Assembly: GCF_014530035.1 (NCBI RefSeq)
Contig: NZ_JACVMX010000002.1
Coordinates: 310,001-374,000, forward strand
From: Leucobacter sp. cx-328
Lineage (GTDB): Bacteria; Actinomycetota; Actinomycetes; Actinomycetales; Microbacteriaceae
Reading direction: 5' to 3'
DNA: 64,000 nt
Under the pieces are notes generated by a model that worked only from the letters and a program-made list of their open reading frames with translations, searched no databases and was not told the origin of the DNA. A program made the translations under genes and the position numbers. This document shows, in pieces, positions 47,354-56,299 of the stretch. The stretch's first letter is position 1. Each line of letters begins with the position of its first letter.

Positions 47354-50300
47354 ATGTTTGCCCGTTTGAAAGCGCGTGGTGCGGTCGCCGCGGTGCTTGT
47401 TTCAGCCTTGGTGGCCGGAGGTGCGTTCGTTGGTGGCGGAGCAGCCTACGCAGCCGAACCTGAGCCCACCGCAGTCAGTGAAGCTCCTGCTGCAAGCACT
47501 GAGGAATCGGTTCCCGCTGTAGAGGCCGAGACGGCTCCCGCGGCTGGCGAAACTTCGTCGCCCGAGGTGACCGAGGGTGACGCGCAGAACGAGTCGACGG
47601 ATCAGGGCAGCGACGCAGCACCGGCCGAAGACGCTGGTGCGGTGACTGACGAGGCTCCCGCTACCGACGCCGAGGACGCTGCAGCTGCAGAAGACAAGGC
47701 AGTCACGACTGAGAAGCCCGCAGCGAAGACTGCCGCGCGTGCTGCGAAGGCTGCACTGCCTGAGTCGCTCGAGGCGCTCCGCGAGAACGGTGGCCAGTTG
47801 AGCTGGAACTTCCTCGATAGCTGGGCTGGCTATCTCCTTGGTTCTGGCGGTGCAATCACTCCTTACGGTGGTGCGACCGCTGGTGAAAAGGGTCTCATTA
47901 ACTACCCCGAGGCTGCTTCAACCTCGTACAACCCCAAGACCGGTACTGGTGTGATTAATTACACCGGTGGTGTCGAGTGGAGCAACTCTGCACACGGCTT
48001 TGCCATTGCTATGCAGAACCCGCAGGTGAAGGTAGCTGCTGACGGTTCTGCCGTGTTGAGTGTCGAGATGAGCACCACGAACGCAAGCAGCGCAGGTAGC
48101 GTGGCACGTGCAGACATCGCTACGCTTCCCGCACTTGGTACTTCAGCTGACGCAGATGACCTTCGCGCATGGACTGCTGTCCCTACAACTTTTGCTGCTT
48201 CTCTCCCTCTCGCTGAATTCAGCCGCTACGCCGGTAAGGCTGCTTCGCCGATCACTCTTTCGACCTACGCACCGGAGCTTCCAACGAAGCTTGAGGATGT
48301 TCGTGTTGATGGTGGCGAGCTGAGCTGGAACTTCGAATCCAGCTGGGTTGGTTACCTGAACGCCTTCGGTGGCGCTGTGACTACTTACGGTGGAGCGACC
48401 GGTGGCGCTAACGGTCTCGTGAACTTCCCAGAGGCTGCATCGACTACGTATAACCCCAAGACCGGGGCCGGCGTGATCAATTACACCGGTGGTGTTGAGT
48501 GGAGCAGCCCGAAGCACGGTATCTACATTGCGATGCAGAACCCTCGTGTGACGGTGAACGCTGATGGTTCGGCGACGCTGAGTGCAGAGATGAGCACGGG
48601 GGATAGCACTGGCGCGGACTCGACTTCTCGCGTTGAAGTAGCAACGATTGCCGCCCTGGGCGCCGCAGCTGATGCTGATGATCTTCGCACTTGGACTGGT
48701 GTTGCGACTACGTTTGTGAACCCGCTGACCCCTGGTGGTCTTGGCCGTTACAACGGTAAGGCTGCTTCGCCGATCACGATGTCGGCATCAATGCCGGAGC
48801 TTCCCACGAAGCTTGAGGATGTTCGTGTTGATGGTGGCGAGCTGAGCTGGAACTTCGAATCCAGCTGGGTTGGTTACCTGAACGCCTTTGGTGGCGCTGT
48901 GACTCCCTTCGGCGGAGCAACTGGTGGCGCTAACGGTCTTGTGAACTTCCCAGAGGCTGCATCGACTTCGTACAATCCCAAGACCGGGGCCGGCGTTATT
49001 AATTACACCGGTGGTGTTGAGTGGAGCAGCCCGAAGCACGGTATCTACATTGCGATGCAGAACCCTCGTGTGACTGTGAAAGCAGATGGTTCGGCAACGC
49101 TGAGCGCAGAGATGAGTACCGCGGATAACGTTGGCGCGGAGTCGATCGCTCGCGTCGAGGTTGCAACGATTGCAGCTCTGGGCACTGCGGCTGATGCAGA
49201 TGCTCTTCGCACCTGGACTAGTGTTGCGACCACGTTTGTGAACCCGCTGACCCCTGGTGGTCTTGGTCGTTACAACGGTAAGGCTGCTTCGTCGATCACC
49301 ATGTCGACCTCGAGCCTGCCGAAGGCTTGGAAGCCGTCGATCGAGGTTTACCTCGGCGACTCGGAAACGCCTCTTCGCCAGAACGCAACCGTTTACAAGG
49401 GTGACGTTCTTACGATTAAGGGTTTGGACTTCGACCCCGAGGGAAACATCGGCGGCCGAGGGATGCCAATCCCGAACCACCTGCCTCAGGGCAGCTACGT
49501 CGTCTTCGGAAAGTTTGCTCAGAATTGGAAGCCCTCAGCTGGAGTGTCTTCGAAGGATCGGGCGAGAGGCCCGCAGGGATGGGCGTTGTCAGAAAATGTC
49601 ATGAAGCAGCTCAGCGCCGAGACCCAGGAATCACTTAAGGGTGAATGGGTTGAACTCGCTGACGATGGCACCTGGACCGCGAAGCTTACGCTTAAGGACC
49701 CCGGAACTGCGGCATCGATTCTTCTCGGCGACTACGGCATTTACACGTTTGCAGCAGGCGGCGTCAACAACGCTGATCAGGAGCTGAAGCTTAAGCTCAA
49801 CTACGTAGACAACGAACGCGCTATGGGCGCGCCCGAGTTCCGCGTCTACAAGGCTGACGGCAAGACCCCTCTTGGAAACGATCCTGTTTACGAAGGCGAC
49901 AAACTCGTCATCAAGGGCAGTGGCTTTGACCCCTACGCGAACAAGGGCGGTATGGGGGAGCCGATTCCGAAGGATAAGCCACAGGGCACCTTCGTCGTGT
50001 TTGGCAGCTTTGCTGACAGCTGGGAGCCTTCGCAGGGAATCAAGTCCTCTGAGCGCACCTGGAATAAGGAAAGTCGTGCCTGGCTCCTCGCTAAGGACAC
50101 TCTTGAAAATGATGTTCCCGAAGAGCACCGGCCTGCTGTCAAGGAACAGTGGGTTGAACTTGACCCGCTGAGCGGAAGCTTCGAGGCGACGATCACCGTG
50201 AAGCAGCCTACGAACCCCCTCGTAAGCGGCAAGTACGGCATCTACACCTACGCAGGTGGCGTCAACACCGCGAACGCTGATCAGGAGCTTCGTACCCTCG

Positions 50301-51916
50301 TGAACTTCAAGGGAACGAAGCCGGTTGAGCCCGAGGTGCCTAAGCCTGAAAAGACTAAGGGCGGCATGCAGTGGGGCATCAAGAAGAGCTTCACCGACTA
50401 CGTCGTTAGCGCTGGTGGAACCATCACCCTCGATAAGAAGGGTGTTGCGAGCAAGAACGGCAACATTTTCAACTTCCCGCAGCAGACCGGTGGCAAGTGG
50501 AACGCTGCCAAGTCCACTGGCGAGGTTCGCTATGCCGGTAGCGTCTCCTTCAGTGCGCACGGTGGACTGATGTCGCTGACAGTTCAGGATCCGATCATCA
50601 CTGTCAAGAACAGCAAGACCGCAGTGATGACTGTGATCACGGCTGACGGCAAGCGAATCCCGTTCGTTAACATTCAGCTCGGTGACAAGACGACCGACAA
50701 GAACGGGGCCGTCACTTGGCAGAGCGCTAAGACCACCATGCATGATGCTGCGTTTGACCTGTTTGGTCAGTACGACAAGAACGAGCAGTTCGATGACATC
50801 ACCTTCACCGTAGGCCAGGGCGAGAACATCAAGCCCACCACCCCGACGAAGCCGAAGCCGACCAAGCCCGTCGTAAAGCCCAAGCCCATCGTGGTTCCCC
50901 AGAACAACTCGAAGCAGCCTGGTTCGCTGACCTGGGGTGTCTCGAGCGGATTCGCTGGCTACACGACCGGCAAGATCGCCAAGGGTTCGGTCACCTCTGA
51001 TGGTGTCGGCCGTAGCGGCGGGGCGTACGTCTTCCCGCAGGCATCGAGCAGCTGGAACACCGCGTCGCAGACCGGCACCGTGCAGTTCTCGGGCGTGGTG
51101 ACCTTCACCGGTCATCACGGTGCGATGGTGGAGTCCTTTAGCAACCCCGTCATCACGGTGAACAGCGCAAGCTCGGCAACCATGAACGCTGGCGGTCGTA
51201 CCTTCACGCTCGACCTCGGTTCGGCAAGCAAGGTTGTTGGCTCGAACGGTGAAGTTACTTGGAGCGGTGTCCCCGTTGGTGGCGTCATCTCGGGTGGCGG
51301 ATCAGCCGGCGGTGGCAGCGGCGCAGGTTCGTTCTCGGCCGATCCGCTCTCGTTCACGGTAGGTGCTGCGAACGGAACCAGCTACGGATCGACCGAGCAG
51401 ACCTCGCCCTCGACCAAGCGCACCGCAGCTGACGCTCCTCCTGCGACGACGGGCATCACGCTGATCACCGACAAGAAGAAGCTCGTTGCTGGCGCAGAGG
51501 TTGAGTTTGAGGCGAGCGGCTTCGAGCCCAACGAGCGCGACATTCTCGTCGTGGTCTACTCCGATCCGATCGTCCTCGACGATGCGGCAGGCGCAGACGA
51601 AAACGGTGTGGTTCGTTGGATCGGTAACCTCCCCAAGGATCTGAAGCCAGGCGAGCACACGCTCACCCTTCAGGGCAGCAAGAACGCTGGTGTCAAGATC
51701 ACCGTTCTCAGCAAGGAAGAGGCGAAGAAAGCCAAGGCCTCGGCAGGCAACGAGATCGTGACTGCACAGTCAGCCTCGGTCGAGAAGGCAGCTGCGGGCG
51801 ACCTCGCAGCGACCGGCAGCATGCTGTGGCTCTGGTGGACTGCAGCGATCGTCCTACTGATCCTCGCAGTGGTGGGTGCGGCACTCGTCGTGCGCCAGCG
51901 CCGAACGATCGAATAA
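47354..51916 (+). CDS. Wall-anchored multi-domain HtaA haem-binding protein
   Basis: A 1520-residue surface protein. Signal peptide (~1-34), Ala/Glu/Thr/Pro-rich stalk (~35-130), then HtaA domains at ~135-300, ~309-480 and ~483-655. Two copies of another module (~661-820 and ~828-990, each with GxGxPIP and GKYGIYTxAGGV-type motifs), HtaA 4 (~1003-1150), HtaA 5 (~1190-1345) and an Ig-like domain (~1367-1465) follow. The end is LAATG (1484-1488), a membrane helix and RQRR, an LAXTG-type sortase signal. HtaA domains bind haem in corynebacteria. ATG 47354 is ten bases behind AGGGAG; a TTG two codons earlier is the alternative. Confidence 0.92.
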   Translation: MFARLKARGAVAAVLVSALVAGGAFVGGGAAYAAEPEPTAVSEAPAASTEESVPAVEAETAPAAGETSSPEVTEGDAQNESTDQGSDAAPAEDAGAVTDEAPATDAEDAAAAEDKAVTTEKPAAKTAARAAKAALPESLEALRENGGQLSWNFLDSWAGYLLGSGGAITPYGGATAGEKGLINYPEAASTSYNPKTGTGVINYTGGVEWSNSAHGFAIAMQNPQVKVAADGSAVLSVEMSTTNASSAGSVARADIATLPALGTSADADDLRAWTAVPTTFAASLPLAEFSRYAGKAASPITLSTYAPELPTKLEDVRVDGGELSWNFESSWVGYLNAFGGAVTTYGGATGGANGLVNFPEAASTTYNPKTGAGVINYTGGVEWSSPKHGIYIAMQNPRVTVNADGSATLSAEMSTGDSTGADSTSRVEVATIAALGAAADADDLRTWTGVATTFVNPLTPGGLGRYNGKAASPITMSASMPELPTKLEDVRVDGGELSWNFESSWVGYLNAFGGAVTPFGGATGGANGLVNFPEAASTSYNPKTGAGVINYTGGVEWSSPKHGIYIAMQNPRVTVKADGSATLSAEMSTADNVGAESIARVEVATIAALGTAADADALRTWTSVATTFVNPLTPGGLGRYNGKAASSITMSTSSLPKAWKPSIEVYLGDSETPLRQNATVYKGDVLTIKGLDFDPEGNIGGRGMPIPNHLPQGSYVVFGKFAQNWKPSAGVSSKDRARGPQGWALSENVMKQLSAETQESLKGEWVELADDGTWTAKLTLKDPGTAASILLGDYGIYTFAAGGVNNADQELKLKLNYVDNERAMGAPEFRVYKADGKTPLGNDPVYEGDKLVIKGSGFDPYANKGGMGEPIPKDKPQGTFVVFGSFADSWEPSQGIKSSERTWNKESRAWLLAKDTLENDVPEEHRPAVKEQWVELDPLSGSFEATITVKQPTNPLVSGKYGIYTYAGGVNTANADQELRTLVNFKGTKPVEPEVPKPEKTKGGMQWGIKKSFTDYVVSAGGTITLDKKGVASKNGNIFNFPQQTGGKWNAAKSTGEVRYAGSVSFSAHGGLMSLTVQDPIITVKNSKTAVMTVITADGKRIPFVNIQLGDKTTDKNGAVTWQSAKTTMHDAAFDLFGQYDKNEQFDDITFTVGQGENIKPTTPTKPKPTKPVVKPKPIVVPQNNSKQPGSLTWGVSSGFAGYTTGKIAKGSVTSDGVGRSGGAYVFPQASSSWNTASQTGTVQFSGVVTFTGHHGAMVESFSNPVITVNSASSATMNAGGRTFTLDLGSASKVVGSNGEVTWSGVPVGGVISGGGSAGGGSGAGSFSADPLSFTVGAANGTSYGSTEQTSPSTKRTAADAPPATTGITLITDKKKLVAGAEVEFEASGFEPNERDILVVVYSDPIVLDDAAGADENGVVRWIGNLPKDLKPGEHTLTLQGSKNAGVKITVLSKEEAKKAKASAGNEIVTAQSASVEKAAAGDLAATGSMLWLWWTAAIVLLILAVVGAALVVRQRRTIE
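48278..49321 (+). repeat. Tandem 522-bp in-frame repeat encoding HtaA domains 2 and 3
   Basis: Copies at 48278-48799 and 48800-49321 are nearly identical over long stretches, for example ACGAAGCTTGAGGATGTTCG and onward for ~160 bases with few changes. The unit is 174 codons. Domain 1 is clearly related but more diverged. Confidence 0.85.
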
Positions 51917-51931
51917 CACCACATACAGCCT

Positions 51932-51963
51932 GGGGCCTGCTCGCGACAACGTGAGCAGGCCCC
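51932..51963 (+). terminator. Hairpin between the two htaA genes
   Basis: Perfect 11-base arms GGGGCCTGCTC / GAGCAGGCCCC around a ten-base loop, 15 bases after the large gene; no T-run, so it may only attenuate read-through into the second htaA gene. Confidence 0.65.
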
Positions 51964-52009
51964 AACTGTTCGATACGATTTGTGTGACCGTCTGGAAGGA
52001 CTCATCCTG

Positions 52010-52918
52010 ATGAACAACAAGCCCAACACCCTGCGCCGCGCGACCGCGACCGGCACCAAGCTCGCAGTCGCCGCGGCCATCGCTGCAGGCGCGCTCGCGA
52101 CCCCCGCTATGGCGACCGCGACCCCGCTGTCGACTCACGAGGGCCATGAGGCAAGCGCCGCGACCACGTGCACCGTCGAATCGGCGAACCTGCACTGGGG
52201 TGTGAAGTCACGCTTCCGCGCGTACATCAGCGGCACCATCGCCAACGGCGAATGGACCGTCAGCGATGACATGAAGTACGAGACTCCCGACTTCATCTGG
52301 GACAAGTTCGTTGGTGCATTCCCCAGCGACTTCGCCGACGGTCTCATCAGCTTCACCGGTGCCGTCCACTTCACCGGTCACGAAGGCGCACTCCAGTTCG
52401 ATCTCGCTGACCCCGTCATCGAGTTCGACGGCGAAGACGCAGCCTACCTCGCACTGAAAATCGGCGCGACCGACAGCGGCGACGCAAGCGCGGTACAGGC
52501 GACCTCGGTGCGCGTAGCCAAGATGGACCTCACGACCTCGCTGTCGACCGAGGGCACCGAGCTCAAGATCGACGGTGCGGTTCCCCGCCTCACTGCCGAG
52601 GGCGCAGCAGCCTTCAACGGTGAGTACGGATCGTACGTTGCAGGCGAAGAACTCGACCCCATCAACCTCACCGCAACCATCTCCGGCTGTGAGCTCGGCT
52701 CGCACGTGGCCGAAGCTGCGCCTGAAGAGCCCACGACGACCGGTGACAACGCCGAGGTTGCAGAGCCCGCAGCTGCCGAGCAGCAGATCCCCTGGATCCC
52801 CATCACCATCGGCGGCATTGCGCTCGTCGTCATCGGCGTGACCGGCGGCATGCTCCTCGGTGGCCGTAAGAAGCAGGCACCCGAGGCACCCGCCTCGTCG
52901 GAGACTCCTGCAGAGTAA
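52010..52918 (+). CDS. Single-domain HtaA protein, membrane-anchored
   Basis: A 302-residue protein from ATG 52010 behind TGGAAGGA. It has a signal peptide (~1-38), one HtaA domain (~50-228; SANLHWGVKSRFRAYISG, LISFTGAVHFTGHEGALQ, FDLADPVIEFDG), a Pro/Ala/Glu linker, a C-terminal membrane helix (~258-282) and a short charged tail. No sortase motif: it is held in the membrane. By analogy with corynebacterial HtaB it could pass haem from the wall-anchored HtaA to HmuT. An upstream in-frame start would add ten residues but lacks a binding site. Confidence 0.88.
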   Translation: MNNKPNTLRRATATGTKLAVAAAIAAGALATPAMATATPLSTHEGHEASAATTCTVESANLHWGVKSRFRAYISGTIANGEWTVSDDMKYETPDFIWDKFVGAFPSDFADGLISFTGAVHFTGHEGALQFDLADPVIEFDGEDAAYLALKIGATDSGDASAVQATSVRVAKMDLTTSLSTEGTELKIDGAVPRLTAEGAAAFNGEYGSYVAGEELDPINLTATISGCELGSHVAEAAPEEPTTTGDNAEVAEPAAAEQQIPWIPITIGGIALVVIGVTGGMLLGGRKKQAPEAPASSETPAE

Positions 52919-52930
52919 CCTCTGACCGCA

Positions 52931-52973
52931 CAAAAAGGCGGCCGGACCCAGAGATGGGTCGGCCGCCTTTTTG
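52931..52973. terminator. Bidirectional terminator between htaA-2 and hmuV
   Basis: CAAAAAGGCGGCCG... and CGGCCGCCTTTTTG form a long stem with a one-base bulge and loop GAGA; T-runs on both strands fit the convergent genes. Confidence 0.92.
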
Positions 52974-53034
52974 CGTGTAAGGGGCGGATCGCGGCTGCTC
53001 GGAACAGAGCGGCGCTGATCCGCCCCCCTACAAA

Positions 53035-53850
53035 TCAGCCGCGATGCGGAAGGACGATGCCCTTACCGGTCACCGGATGCGGAATGACCTCAACCGGGGT
53101 CTCGTACACATCAGTGAGGATCTCGGGCGTGAGGATTGCGTCAGGAGTGTCACAGGCCACGATCTTGCCCTTGCGAAGCAGTGCGATGCGGTCAGAGTAG
53201 GCGGCGGCGAGGTTCAAATCGTGCAGCACGACGATCACCGCGTCACCCGCCTCGGCGCGTGCGCGAGCCAGGCTCAGCACGGCCTCCTGATGCTTGAGAT
53301 CGAGAGCCGCGGTCGGCTCATCGAGCATGAGCATGCCAGAACGGCCAGCAATCACGCGCGCAAACGCGGTACGTGCGCGCTCGCCACCTGACAGCGACGG
53401 CACCCGACGGCTTCCGAGGTGCGCAATATCTGCGGCCTGAATGCCCTCTGCAATGGCCTCGTTGTCTTCATCTTCACGGACGGTACGACGCCACGGCGCA
53501 CGACCCATCTCAACCACCTGGTGAACGGTGAAGGGGAAGAGAAGCTGGTTGTCCTGGAGCAGGACTCCGCGGCGACGTGAGAGATCGAGCAACGACCACT
53601 CAGAGATCTTCTTGCCGTGGAACTTGACTGCGCCCGCGTCAGGGTCGAGGTCGCCAGACATGAGGCTCAACAGCGTTGACTTGCCAGCGCCGTTCGGCCC
53701 GAGGAGCGAGAGTACCTCGCCCGCGCGCAGCTCGATGTTGACGTCGTCGAGTAGGCGACGACCGCCACGAATCAGCGAGACGCTCTCGGTCGCGCAGATG
53801 ACCTCACCAGCGGGAACGGGCACGGGGAGTGCGATGTGACGGCCGGCCAT
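53035..53850 (-). CDS. hmuV: Haem ABC transporter ATP-binding protein
   Basis: A 271-residue ATPase energising haem import. Walker A is GPNGAGKSTLLSLMSG, signature LSGGERARTAFARV, Walker B MLMLDEPTAALD, and switch histidine in VVLHDLNLA. The start is ATG 53850 overlapping the hmuU stop (TAATG) with GGAGG nine bases upstream; a GTG nine bases earlier is less likely. Gene order hmuU-hmuV with divergent hmuT, next to htaA genes, supports haem rather than siderophore as substrate. Confidence 0.93.
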   Translation of the reverse strand: MAGRHIALPVPVPAGEVICATESVSLIRGGRRLLDDVNIELRAGEVLSLLGPNGAGKSTLLSLMSGDLDPDAGAVKFHGKKISEWSLLDLSRRRGVLLQDNQLLFPFTVHQVVEMGRAPWRRTVREDEDNEAIAEGIQAADIAHLGSRRVPSLSGGERARTAFARVIAGRSGMLMLDEPTAALDLKHQEAVLSLARARAEAGDAVIVVLHDLNLAAAYSDRIALLRKGKIVACDTPDAILTPEILTDVYETPVEVIPHPVTGKGIVLPHRG

Positions 53851-54923
53851 TATCCCCACCCTCCGTTTCGCTTGCGCGTTCGTCGCAGGAGCCAGAAGAA
53901 GAAGGGGCCGCCGACGATGGCGGTAAGCAGACCGATGGGAAGCTCAGCCATGGGCACGATGGTGCGGGCTGCGAGATCCGCCACTGTCATCAGCAGTGCG
54001 CCACCGAGCGCCGAAGCGGTCACGAGAGGTAGATGTGCCGGGCCTATGAGGCCGCGCATAAAGTGCGGCACAACGAGGCCAACGAACGAAATGATGCCGG
54101 CGAACGCCACCGATGCGCCAACGAGCAGCGACACAACGAAAATCATGAGGATACGGAGCAACTCAACGTTGACGCCGAGGTGACGAGCGTTGCGCTCGCC
54201 CAGCGCGAGGAGGTCGAGTTTGCGCGCGGAGAAATAGGCCGCGAGCATGCCGACGAGAATGATCGGCGTGATGACGAGCACCTGCGACCAGCGGCTGCCC
54301 TGGAAGCTGCCGAGCTGCCAGAACACGATCTGCTCACGCGACTGGGTATCACCGAGGAAGGTGAGGAGTGCGATGCCTGCGCCGCCAATAGCGTTGACAG
54401 CGATACCGGTGAGGACGAGGGTGACGACCTCCGTGCGGCCTTCCGCGCGGCTCATTGCGTAGACAGTGAATGTCGCGGCGAGACCCGCGAGGAACGCGAG
54501 GATTGCCGTTGTCCACTCACCGAAGATGGTGAGGCCAAAGACGATCGAGAGGCCAGCGCCAACAGCGGCGCCTGAGGAGATACCGATGACACCGGGCTCA
54601 GCGAGCGGGTTTCCAAAGATCGCCTGCATGATGAGGCCAGAAACCGAGAGACCGATACCCACGAGCATGGCCATCGCGATGCGTGGGAAGCGAATGCCCC
54701 ACAGCGTCGCATCACCAGCGGGATGGGTTGGCATCGGGAGGACGTCAATGCCGATCTTGTGCAGGATCGACCCAAGCACCTCAGACGGTGGGATGGCCAG
54801 CTGACCCGTGCCCGCGGAGATGAGTACCGCAGCGATAAGCCCCACCGTCAGCAGGGTGAAAAGTGTGGTGGTACGCAGCGAATGACGCGACACAGCTGTG
54901 CTGTCGGACGGCTTTTTTGGCAC
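53850..54923 (-). CDS. hmuU: Haem ABC transporter permease (FecCD family)
   Basis: A 357-residue permease with about ten helices. Landmarks are LWGIRFPRIAMAMLVGIGLS, GLIMQAIFGNPLAEPGVIGI, the cytoplasmic coupling segment LGERNARHLGVNVELLRI and GIISFVGLVVPHFMRGLIGP. It takes haem from HmuT across the membrane. It is translationally coupled to hmuV and divergent from hmuT, with a DtxR-like box in between. Confidence 0.93.
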   Translation of the reverse strand: MPKKPSDSTAVSRHSLRTTTLFTLLTVGLIAAVLISAGTGQLAIPPSEVLGSILHKIGIDVLPMPTHPAGDATLWGIRFPRIAMAMLVGIGLSVSGLIMQAIFGNPLAEPGVIGISSGAAVGAGLSIVFGLTIFGEWTTAILAFLAGLAATFTVYAMSRAEGRTEVVTLVLTGIAVNAIGGAGIALLTFLGDTQSREQIVFWQLGSFQGSRWSQVLVITPIILVGMLAAYFSARKLDLLALGERNARHLGVNVELLRILMIFVVSLLVGASVAFAGIISFVGLVVPHFMRGLIGPAHLPLVTASALGGALLMTVADLAARTIVPMAELPIGLLTAIVGGPFFFWLLRRTRKRNGGWG

Positions 54924-55013
54924 GAACGTCGCTTTCTAAACTGAGCGGATTGGCTGCAAGGGAGCCGATGTCAACAGAAACTCCAGGGGAATTCTCACTT
55001 CATCATATCTTCT

Positions 55014-55032
55014 AAAGGTTAGGCTTGCTGAG
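55014..55032. promoter_or_regulatory. DtxR-like iron box between hmuT and hmuU
   Basis: AAAGGTTAGGCTTGCTGAG keeps the AGGTTAGGCT left half and centre of the DtxR consensus, about 12 of 19 positions; the right half is weak. It is 20 bases before the hmuT ATG and could act on both divergent genes. Confidence 0.6.
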
Positions 55033-55052
55033 TTGCCTTTCGGAAGGGGATC

Positions 55053-56201
55053 ATGTCCACCACAACCGCTGTTCGTCGACGTTTTACCGGGTCACTCGCG
55101 ATCGTCGCAGCGCTGACCCTTGGGCTCACTGGCTGCCAGGTTGGCACTGAGGCCGGGACGACCGACGCGACCGTGCGTGAGGAGATCGCTCTTCCGCCGA
55201 TGAGCGAGTTGACTCCGTTGGCGGATCCCACAAGCTACGTCGGCCCCACGAACGTGGTGGTCTCGGGCCCCGTTGTTGAGCCGATCAGCAATACGCCGGA
55301 ACCAGAACTTCCCGTAACCGTGGTCTCGAAGGACCGCGGCGGCGATAAGGAAGTCACCGTCACTGATGACTCGCGGATCATCGCGCTTTCGCAGACCGGT
55401 GAGATTGCTGAGATCGTCCACACCTTTGGCCTTGGCGACAACCTCGTTGGGCGTGATGTTTCGACGGACTTCCCCGGCTCGGAAGATCTTCCGCTCGTCA
55501 CCAAGGGCGGCCACGAGATCGACGCAGAGACGATCATGAGCCTGAACCCGACCGTCATCCTCACCGACGGCTCGATCGGCCCGCTCGACGTGCTGTTGCA
55601 GCTGCGTGACCTGGGCATCCCCGTGGTAATGGTGGATCGCGCAGTCGATCCGGAGACCTCCTTCAATGCGTCGAAGCAGATCGCTGCGGCGCTTGGCATT
55701 CCCTCGGTCGCTGACGAAGTGAACGAGAAGCTTGCTGCAGAAATTGCGGCAAAAGAGGCTGAGGTCGAGCAGCTCGTACCCGCTGATGAATCGAAGCGTC
55801 CCCGCGTCGCGTTCCTGTACGTACGCGGTACCGCCGGCATTTACTACCTCTTCGGTGAAGGCTCTGGTGCAGACTCGCTCATCAACTCGGTTGATGCGCT
55901 CGACGTTGCACAGGAAGTCGGCCTGACGGGTGAGAAGCCCATGACTGATGAGGCACTTGTTGCGCTCGACCCCGACGTAATCCTTGTAATGACCAAGGGT
56001 CTCGAGAGCGCTAACGGTGTTGAAGGCCTGATCAAGGCGCAGCCGAGTATTGCGCAGACCACGGCAGGCAAGAACAACCGCATCGTCGACATCGACGACA
56101 CCCAGATGTTCTCCTATACTCAGCGCGCCAACGTCATCGATGGCCTCGCGCGTGCGCTGTACGCCCCCGATTCACTCGCGGGATTCGGCGGGAATAAGTA
56201 G
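55053..56201 (+). CDS. hmuT: Haem-binding lipoprotein HmuT
   Basis: A 382-residue substrate-binding lipoprotein with lipobox LTGC (Cys28). A ~60-residue Pro/Glu-rich spacer precedes the periplasmic-binding-protein class III fold: RIIALSQTGEIAEIVHTFGL, LPLVTKGGHEIDAETIMSLN, PTVILTDGSIGPLDVLLQL, and VDIDDTQMFSYTQRANVIDG near the end. It receives haem, probably from the HtaA proteins, and delivers it to HmuU. RBS GGAAGGGG is present. Confidence 0.93.
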   Translation: MSTTTAVRRRFTGSLAIVAALTLGLTGCQVGTEAGTTDATVREEIALPPMSELTPLADPTSYVGPTNVVVSGPVVEPISNTPEPELPVTVVSKDRGGDKEVTVTDDSRIIALSQTGEIAEIVHTFGLGDNLVGRDVSTDFPGSEDLPLVTKGGHEIDAETIMSLNPTVILTDGSIGPLDVLLQLRDLGIPVVMVDRAVDPETSFNASKQIAAALGIPSVADEVNEKLAAEIAAKEAEVEQLVPADESKRPRVAFLYVRGTAGIYYLFGEGSGADSLINSVDALDVAQEVGLTGEKPMTDEALVALDPDVILVMTKGLESANGVEGLIKAQPSIAQTTAGKNNRIVDIDDTQMFSYTQRANVIDGLARALYAPDSLAGFGGNK

Positions 56202-56299
56202 CATCGTGCGCGGCTGCTATCTCGCAGCCGCGCACTGTACGCTGAACATACGCGACGGGTGTTCCCGTTCACATGAACCGTGCGATGGGGGAACAACCA

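Noticed and set aside
49631-51118. A 495-codon open frame antisense to the large htaA gene
   Set aside because: Shadow frame; the sense strand encodes recognisable HtaA domains throughout.
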